From Candidatus Nitrosopelagicus sp. (lineage in GTDB: Archaea; Thermoproteota; Nitrososphaeria; Nitrososphaerales; Nitrosopumilaceae), in assembly GCA_028345295.1 (NCBI GenBank), contig JAOMDA010000002.1, forward strand, positions 62,001 to 126,000: a stretch of 64,000 bases of DNA, given 5' to 3'. Below, one piece after another: positions 57,744 to 64,000 of the stretch. The position numbers were made by a program, and so were the translations under genes. The notes under the pieces are model-generated. The model saw only the letters and a list, made by a program, of their open reading frames with translations, was not told where the DNA came from and made no database searches. The number at the start of each line of letters is the position of its first letter. Positions within the stretch are counted from its first letter, which is position 1.

Positions 57744-59063
57744 ATGGAATCACAAGTTATGTACATAGGATTTGATGATACTGATTCACCTAAGGGTATG
57801 TGCACAACATATCTTGCATATAAAATGGTGAATTCTCTTAAAAAAGAGAAAGTAATATTTCTGGATTTTCCAAATTTGATCAGATTTAATCCAAACATTC
57901 CCTGGAAAACACGAGGAAATGGTGCAGTTGGGTTAACAATTTCAACAGATAATCCTCAAAAAATCAAGCGTATGATAAAAAAACTTGTTAAAACATATTC
58001 TGACACAAAAAATGGTGCAAATCCAGGTTTAGTGTTTTTTGAAAAAAAAGATATACCGAATGATTTTTTTCAGTTTAGTTCAAAAGCTCTTTGGAAGCTA
58101 ATTCATCGAGCAGATGCAAAAAAATTCATTTTAAAACATAATCTTGATTCATTTCATTTGGGAAATGGTCAAGGCTTAGTTGGAGCAATTGGTGTGATTG
58201 GTTACAAATTTTTTGATCAAACTTATGAATTACTAAGCTATAGAAATAGATCTAAATTTGGAACGAAACGAAAAATTGATCATACAAAAGTTAAAGAAAT
58301 GCAAGAAAAGACATTTCCACAGACGTTTAACAATTATGATAAAGAGAAAGGTCGAGTTTTAATCACTCCACATGGACCTGATCCAGTTTTTTATGGAATT
58401 AGGGGCGAAGATCCTTCATCATTAATTTCTGCATCAAAACTCATCAAACCAGAAGAAAGATTACATGGATATTTAATTTTCAAGTCAAATCAGGGAACTG
58501 GTGATCATTTAAAAAATAAAATTACACTTGAAAATTTTGAGCCGTATACCTCTGGTACAATTACTGGAATTGTTTCATCTGTACCTTCTGTAATGAAAGG
58601 TGGACATGTATTTTTTTCTATCCGCTCTGGAAATGATATTTTTAGATGTGCTGTTTACAAACCAACTAAAATTACTAATATTGCAAGAAACTTGATTATT
58701 GGTGATCGAATTCAAATTGGTGGCGGTGTAAGAAAAGCAACAAAAACTTTTCAAAGACTTGTTAACATTGAATTCATTAATGTATTAGAATTAAAAAAGA
58801 AGTTTCAATCTATCAATCCTGTATGTAAAAGATGTCAAAAAAGAATGAAGTCGAAAGGAAAAAACCAGGGTTATCAATGTGTAAAGTGTGGTAGAAAATC
58901 AAAGAATAAACAAGTCATTAAACTACCACGTTTAATTTCTAAAACATTGTATATTCCAACTGTTTCTGCTCATCGTCATCTTACAAGACCAAGACAACGA
59001 TTAGGTAATTTTAATCAAAAAAATCAATTTTCCAAGAAAATTCAATGGATTAGTGGATTTTAA
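57744..59063 (+). CDS. tiaS: tRNA(Ile2) 2-agmatinylcytidine synthetase
   Basis: YIGFDDTDSPKGMCTTYL; OB fold; zinc ribbon CKRCQKRMKSKGKNQGYQCVKCG. Confidence 0.94.
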   Translation: MESQVMYIGFDDTDSPKGMCTTYLAYKMVNSLKKEKVIFLDFPNLIRFNPNIPWKTRGNGAVGLTISTDNPQKIKRMIKKLVKTYSDTKNGANPGLVFFEKKDIPNDFFQFSSKALWKLIHRADAKKFILKHNLDSFHLGNGQGLVGAIGVIGYKFFDQTYELLSYRNRSKFGTKRKIDHTKVKEMQEKTFPQTFNNYDKEKGRVLITPHGPDPVFYGIRGEDPSSLISASKLIKPEERLHGYLIFKSNQGTGDHLKNKITLENFEPYTSGTITGIVSSVPSVMKGGHVFFSIRSGNDIFRCAVYKPTKITNIARNLIIGDRIQIGGGVRKATKTFQRLVNIEFINVLELKKKFQSINPVCKRCQKRMKSKGKNQGYQCVKCGRKSKNKQVIKLPRLISKTLYIPTVSAHRHLTRPRQRLGNFNQKNQFSKKIQWISGF

Positions 59064-59069
59064 CCTAAG

Positions 59070-59144
59070 TAGCGGGGAGTAGATTTGAACTACTGATTTT
59101 CGGGTTATGAGCCCGACGGGATGACCTGACTTCCCCACCCCGCT
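59070..59144 (-). tRNA. Initiator tRNA-Met (CAT)
   Basis: AGCGGGGTGGGGAAGTCAGGTCATCCCGTCGGGCTCATAACCCGAAAATCAGTAGTTCAAATCTACTCCCCGCT; A1:U72 and GGG:CCC anticodon stem pairs. Confidence 0.93.
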
Positions 59145-59215
59145 GACAAAAATCGTATCATGCTGTATATACGCTTTTCAAATGCACAAATTAATAATAA
59201 TATTCAATTAGATTT

Positions 59216-60322
59216 TTGATTATGAATAAAAAAATTAGAATTGCTGGGATTATTGCTGCATTATTAGTATCTGTGATAATCTTAACATCTCCTTCAAGTC
59301 CTCCTCCAATTCCAGAACCACCTCAAAATAATACAAAAAATCAATTTGTTGAAATTTTAGCTACAAATCTTGAAAAACCTTGGGCAATTGATTTGGCAGA
59401 TGAAAGAATATTCATTAGTGAAAAAGGGGGAACTATTCGAGTTATTGATTCTGGAGAATTATTAGAACGACCATTAGTAACATTGAGAACTGCTGATGTA
59501 TTTGATGGTGGGCTATTAGGAATTACACTGCATCCAGATTTTGCACAAAATCATATTCTATATGCATATTACACATACAATGAACAAGGAGAGTTATGGA
59601 ATAAAGTAATTCAAATTAAAGAATCTAATAATAAAATTGTAGAAGCAAAAACTATACTTGATAAAATTCCTGGATCATCATTTAGTAATGGGGGAATAAT
59701 CAAATTTGGTCCAGACTTGAAACTTTACATTGGTACAGGTGTAGTTTCTGATTTTACACATGAATCACAGAATCTAGAATCATTAGAAGGAAAAATTTTA
59801 AGATTAAATGATGATGGTTCTGTTCCTGATGATAATCCATTCGAAGACTCACTAGTTTATTCATATGGACATAGGAATCCAAAGGGTATGACATGGGATT
59901 CATCAGAAAATTTTTATGTTACTGAGCTTGGTCCAACAAAAAATGATGAAATTAATTTAATTGTTGCAGGAAAAAATTATGGTTGGCCTGATGTTGAGTG
60001 TTATGGAACTAACGTAGAATTTGTAAATCCTATAAAATGTTTTGATCCAAGCTTAGAACCAGGAGGAATAATTTTCTATTCTGGTGACAAATTAGGTTTA
60101 GAAAATTATATGATTTTAGCTTCCCAGAAAGCATCAAATCTTTACAAAGTAGAAGTGAATGATAATGGTGTGAGCTTGGAAGGTAGTATTTTAAGCGGTG
60201 TAGGAAGAATACGTGATGTCGCTCAAGGTCCTGAGGGCTATTTGTATGTGATTACATCAAATACAGATGGAAAAGCATTTCCAAGTGATGATGATGATAA
60301 ATTATTGAGGATAATGAAATAA
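59216..60322 (+). CDS. Secreted PQQ-dependent sugar (glucose/sorbosone) dehydrogenase-like beta-propeller
   Basis: LEKPWAIDLADERIFISEKGGTIRVI, GLLGITLHPDF, SYGHRNPKGMTWD, N-terminal signal/TM. Confidence 0.85.
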   Translation: MIMNKKIRIAGIIAALLVSVIILTSPSSPPPIPEPPQNNTKNQFVEILATNLEKPWAIDLADERIFISEKGGTIRVIDSGELLERPLVTLRTADVFDGGLLGITLHPDFAQNHILYAYYTYNEQGELWNKVIQIKESNNKIVEAKTILDKIPGSSFSNGGIIKFGPDLKLYIGTGVVSDFTHESQNLESLEGKILRLNDDGSVPDDNPFEDSLVYSYGHRNPKGMTWDSSENFYVTELGPTKNDEINLIVAGKNYGWPDVECYGTNVEFVNPIKCFDPSLEPGGIIFYSGDKLGLENYMILASQKASNLYKVEVNDNGVSLEGSILSGVGRIRDVAQGPEGYLYVITSNTDGKAFPSDDDDKLLRIMK

Positions 60323-60323
60323 T

Positions 60324-61475
60324 ATGGCAGAATCATCAATACCAAAATTCTTTGAAAAAAATCTGAAAGAGAGATTATCTATTGTAGGAGAATTTGCAAA
60401 TTTAACAAATGAGGAAATTAAGATTTTAGAATCTGCAACTGGTGGAATTGATTTTTCACAAGCAGATAAAATGATTGAAAATGCAATTGGTACATTTTCA
60501 CTACCAATTGGGATTGCTACTAATTTTAGAATTAATGAAAAAGACTATCTTATTCCTATGGTTATTGAAGAACCATCAGTAATTGCTGCATCATCAAAAG
60601 CTGCAAAAATTGCAAGAGTTAATGGTGGATTTACAGCAACAGCAGATGGTAATTTCAGTATAGGTCAGATTCAGGTTGTTAATGTTGATGTCCAGGAAAC
60701 AATTCCCAAAATTATCGCATCGTCATCTGAAATTATTGAACTGGCAAATTCAAAAAGTGAAACATTATCAAAACTTGGTAAAGGTGTAAAAGAGATTATC
60801 TGTAAGGAGGTAAAAACCGACTCTAATTCAATGCTAATTGTTGAATTAATAATTGATGTAGGGGATGCAATGGGTGCTAATGTTACAAATACAATGTGTG
60901 AAGCAGTTGCTCCACTAATTGAAAAATTAAGTAGTGGGAGAACTTTGTTACGAATACTTTCAAATTATTCAATAAAAAGAATGGTTACAGCATCTGCAGT
61001 TTTTGACAAAGATAATGTTGGCGGTGAAAAAGTGGTCGATGATATGATTTCTGCATTTCAATTTGCAAATAATGATACGTTTAGAGCTGTAACACATAAC
61101 AAAGGAGTAATGAATGGAACAATCTCAGTTGCAAACGCTACTGGTCAAGATAGCAGAGCAATAGAGGCTGCAGCGCATGCATATGCTGCAAAAAGTGGAA
61201 TGTACAGATCATTAACTGAATGGACAAAAGATGATAGTGGAAATCTGCTTGGAAAATTTGAACTTCCTTTGTCTGTAGGCATAGTAGGTGGTGTCATAAA
61301 TGATCATCCTATAGCAAAAATTTCGAAAAAAATCTTAGGCGTGAATTCTGCACAGGAGTTGGCTTGCATAATGGCCTCTGTTGGACTTGCTCAAAATTTT
61401 GCTGCAATGAGAGCACTTGTAACTGAAGGTATACAAAAAGGACATATGAAACTCCACGCACGAAAACAGGATTGA
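60324..61475 (+). CDS. hmgA: HMG-CoA reductase, class II type
   Basis: ENAIGTFSLPIGIATNFRINEKDYLIPMVIEEPSVIAA, DVGDAMGANVTNTMCE, NKGVMNG. Confidence 0.93.
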   Translation: MAESSIPKFFEKNLKERLSIVGEFANLTNEEIKILESATGGIDFSQADKMIENAIGTFSLPIGIATNFRINEKDYLIPMVIEEPSVIAASSKAAKIARVNGGFTATADGNFSIGQIQVVNVDVQETIPKIIASSSEIIELANSKSETLSKLGKGVKEIICKEVKTDSNSMLIVELIIDVGDAMGANVTNTMCEAVAPLIEKLSSGRTLLRILSNYSIKRMVTASAVFDKDNVGGEKVVDDMISAFQFANNDTFRAVTHNKGVMNGTISVANATGQDSRAIEAAAHAYAAKSGMYRSLTEWTKDDSGNLLGKFELPLSVGIVGGVINDHPIAKISKKILGVNSAQELACIMASVGLAQNFAAMRALVTEGIQKGHMKLHARKQD

Positions 61476-61515
61476 AAATTATTAACAAATTCAGTTTATA
61501 TAACCTAGGTGAACC

Positions 61516-62502
61516 ATGATAAAAATTGCATCAGTAAAATTCGCTATTCCTAAAGGAAGTCTTGAAGAAGCTACATTCAAGCTACTCGAAAATTCATGGA
61601 CAAAAGTTAACAGAAAAAGTAGAACTTATCGGGTATACCTAGATGATTCTGAAATCAAAGTAAAGATGTTAAGACCACAAGAAATTCCTAATCTTGTCTC
61701 TGATGGTCTTTATGATGTTGGTATAACTGGCAAGGACTGGATTAATGAAACAAAGTCAGACGTTGAGCCATTAGTAGACCTGGAATATGGAAAGATTAAA
61801 CTAGTCATAGCCATGCCGGACAATTACAGATACAAATCATTAGATGATATGATACTGGACTATTCTAAAAAGAAGAAAGTTCTTCGAATATCCTCAGAAT
61901 ATCTGACAAATGCTTCAAAATTCATCAAGAGTTGTAAGAGTTACAAAAAGCGGTATGGATCAAAGGACCCTATGATTGTTACACCATGGATGCGTGTTGG
62001 AACCAACAAAAATGTCCAAATTCACTTGTCATTTGGTGCAACAGAGGCAAAACCACCAGATGATGTAGATGCCATAATGGATGTTACAGAAACTGGAACC
62101 ACTCTACAGCAAAACGGACTCAAGATTACTGATGTTGTGATGGAGTCTAGTGCACACCTCATTGCCAATAAAAAATCATTGAAGGATAAGAAAAAACGTG
62201 AAAAGATTTTCGATATTGTCACTCTAATGAAAGGTGCTGTACAAGGAAGAAAGTACTTGCACTTATACATGAACATTAGAAAGACAAATTTGAAAAAATT
62301 ACTAAATGATATTCCGTCACTGAAAAAACCAACAGTTAGTCCTCTAAGTGAGGAAGGTTGGTATGGCGTAAACACTGTAATTCTCAAATCAGATTTCCAC
62401 AAATTAATTCCAAAATTACGAAAGATCGCACAGGGATTAGTGGTACATGAACCAAGACAGATTCTTGAACTTGAGGAGATAAAGCGTGACGAAGAGAATT
62501 GA
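61516..62502 (+). CDS. hisG: ATP phosphoribosyltransferase (long form)
   Basis: KFAIPKGSLEEATFKLLE, YDVGITGKDWI, DAIMDVTETGTTLQQNGL. Confidence 0.95.
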   Translation: MIKIASVKFAIPKGSLEEATFKLLENSWTKVNRKSRTYRVYLDDSEIKVKMLRPQEIPNLVSDGLYDVGITGKDWINETKSDVEPLVDLEYGKIKLVIAMPDNYRYKSLDDMILDYSKKKKVLRISSEYLTNASKFIKSCKSYKKRYGSKDPMIVTPWMRVGTNKNVQIHLSFGATEAKPPDDVDAIMDVTETGTTLQQNGLKITDVVMESSAHLIANKKSLKDKKKREKIFDIVTLMKGAVQGRKYLHLYMNIRKTNLKKLLNDIPSLKKPTVSPLSEEGWYGVNTVILKSDFHKLIPKLRKIAQGLVVHEPRQILELEEIKRDEEN

Positions 62503-63779
62503 TCAAGATATTACAGGTTCGTAACGTCGACAGTTTCGTAGAATCTAGGCGTCAGAAAACCTCCGTAAAAGATAGGAAAATTGTTCAATCAATACTTGAT
62601 GACGTTAGAAATAATGGAGATGTGGCTGTTAAGAAATACGAACAGAAATTCAATGGAAGAAAGACAACATCACTACGTGTAAGTGAGAAAGAGATCAAGG
62701 AAGCAAAATTAGGTTACCGTGAAGGAGGCTCCAGTATAGAGCTTGCAAGTATTTTACTGAATATTGTTCAACTCAGAATTAGGGAAAAATTAGATAAAAT
62801 TACAGTACAAACACCAGCTTGGGCAGCAAAACAGATTCAGTTATCGTATATTCCAATTCCTAGCGTAGGCTGTTACATTCCTGGAGGTAAGGCAAGGTAT
62901 CCAAGTTCTGCTATAATGTCTATTAAGACAGCTTCTTTAGCTGGTGTTAAGAGGATTGTTGCTGTTTCACCACCTGGTCTTGATGGAAAAATTGATCCAA
63001 TGACAATTAGAGTTGCAAAAGATTGTGGTGTAACAGAGATTTACAAAGTTGGAGGTGCACAAGCAATAGGTGCCTTGGCATATGGTACAAAATCAATACC
63101 TAAAGTTGATAAAATTGTTGGGCCTGGTGGAAAATTTGTCAGTATTGCAAAAGCAATTGTCAGTGAACAAACATCAATTGATATGATTGCAGGACCAACA
63201 GAGCTTGGAATTCTAGCAGATACAACTGCAGATCCTGAACTGGTTGCACTGGATCTTATTTCACAGGCAGAACACAGTAATGATACAATGTGTTTTGTCA
63301 TTACAACATCAAAGACTATGGCAAAACAAATTCAAAAATCACTTGAAAAATTAATTCCAGATGTAGAGAGAAGTGCAATTGTGAAACAAAGTATTTCAAA
63401 AAATGGATTCATTGCAGTATGCAGAAATCAAAATGAAATGATTGATTTGGCAAACAAGATTGCACCAGAACACATGGAATTGATGGTGAAGAATGCCAAA
63501 AGACTCTCAAAAAAGATTACTGGTCCAGGTCTAGTTCTGATTGGAAATAATACACCATCATCGGCAAGTGACTATCTTCTAGGCACAAATCACATACTTC
63601 CAACCAATGGATTTGGCAGAACTAGAGGTGGATTATCAGTATTAGATTTTCTGAAATTACAGGTTGTAGCTGAGGCTAAAAAATCATACCTCGATAGGAT
63701 ATCAGATGATCTAAAGACACTAACAGATGCTGAAGGTTTACCAAATCACTACAAGGCAGTAGAGAGGAGACTAAAATGA
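62499..63779 (+). CDS. hisD: Histidinol dehydrogenase
   Basis: SVGCYIPGGKARYPSSAIM, IDMIAGPTELGILAD, AEHSNDT; TTG start. Confidence 0.96.
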   Translation: MIKILQVRNVDSFVESRRQKTSVKDRKIVQSILDDVRNNGDVAVKKYEQKFNGRKTTSLRVSEKEIKEAKLGYREGGSSIELASILLNIVQLRIREKLDKITVQTPAWAAKQIQLSYIPIPSVGCYIPGGKARYPSSAIMSIKTASLAGVKRIVAVSPPGLDGKIDPMTIRVAKDCGVTEIYKVGGAQAIGALAYGTKSIPKVDKIVGPGGKFVSIAKAIVSEQTSIDMIAGPTELGILADTTADPELVALDLISQAEHSNDTMCFVITTSKTMAKQIQKSLEKLIPDVERSAIVKQSISKNGFIAVCRNQNEMIDLANKIAPEHMELMVKNAKRLSKKITGPGLVLIGNNTPSSASDYLLGTNHILPTNGFGRTRGGLSVLDFLKLQVVAEAKKSYLDRISDDLKTLTDAEGLPNHYKAVERRLK

Positions 63780-64000
63780 ACCGTACATTTGAAAAAAAAT
63801 TAAGTGAACTGTCAAAACTAAAGGGATATCAAAAACCGGAAAAAGCTTCAGATGCAATAAAACTTGATTCAAATGAAAACTTTGCAATCAAAAAAGAATT
63901 CCAGACAGAACTAATACGTGAGGCACAGAAACGCTGTGATGTAAGACAGTATCCATTAGGCGACGTTGAAAACCTCATTTCAGAACTTGCAAAGTATCTC
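63776..64000 (+). CDS. hisC: Histidinol-phosphate aminotransferase (truncated by window end)
   Basis: MNRTFEKKLSELSKLKGYQKPEKASDAIKLDSNENFAIKKEF; ATGA overlap with hisD. Confidence 0.9.
   Translation, partial: MNRTFEKKLSELSKLKGYQKPEKASDAIKLDSNENFAIKKEFQTELIREAQKRCDVRQYPLGDVENLISELAKYL

Overview
The window is 64 kb of low-GC, gene-dense archaeal chromosome. Protein families place it in an ammonia-oxidising Nitrososphaerota (Thaumarchaeota), most likely Nitrosopumilaceae. Most of it is core genome: a heme-copper oxidase cluster, the 4-hydroxybutyryl-CoA synthetase/dehydratase pair of the HP/HB carbon-fixation cycle, the L7Ae-S28e-L24e-Ndk-IF5B operon, L37e-LSm, HisRS, aIF6, GuaA/GuaB, Dph2, TiaS, Csl4, HMG-CoA reductase and a his operon. 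There are six tRNAs (Arg-TCG, Lys-CTT, Val-TAC, Ala-CGC, Leu-TAG, initiator Met-CAT). I see no rRNA, CRISPR, transposase or integrase. The observations I rate highest are: (1) a ureohydrolase coupled by TAATG to a His-rich NicO-type nickel permease, a candidate Ni-dependent guanidine hydrolase module; (2) a radical SAM protein resembling the tetraether lipid synthase Tes, near a DUF59-PqqD fusion; (3) a divergent chaperonin paralog that has lost ATPase motifs and gained a His-rich tail, next to a PDCD5 protein with a His-rich repeat extension; (4) cytochrome oxidase subunit II split between TM1 and TM2, beside a tandem-duplicated cupredoxin; (5) tandem, distinct deoxyhypusine-synthase-family paralogs; (6) small genes missing from the ORF track (L37e, a 56-aa Cys-rich protein, a 31-aa ORF or ncRNA). 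All family calls were made by eye from motifs; no database search was run.
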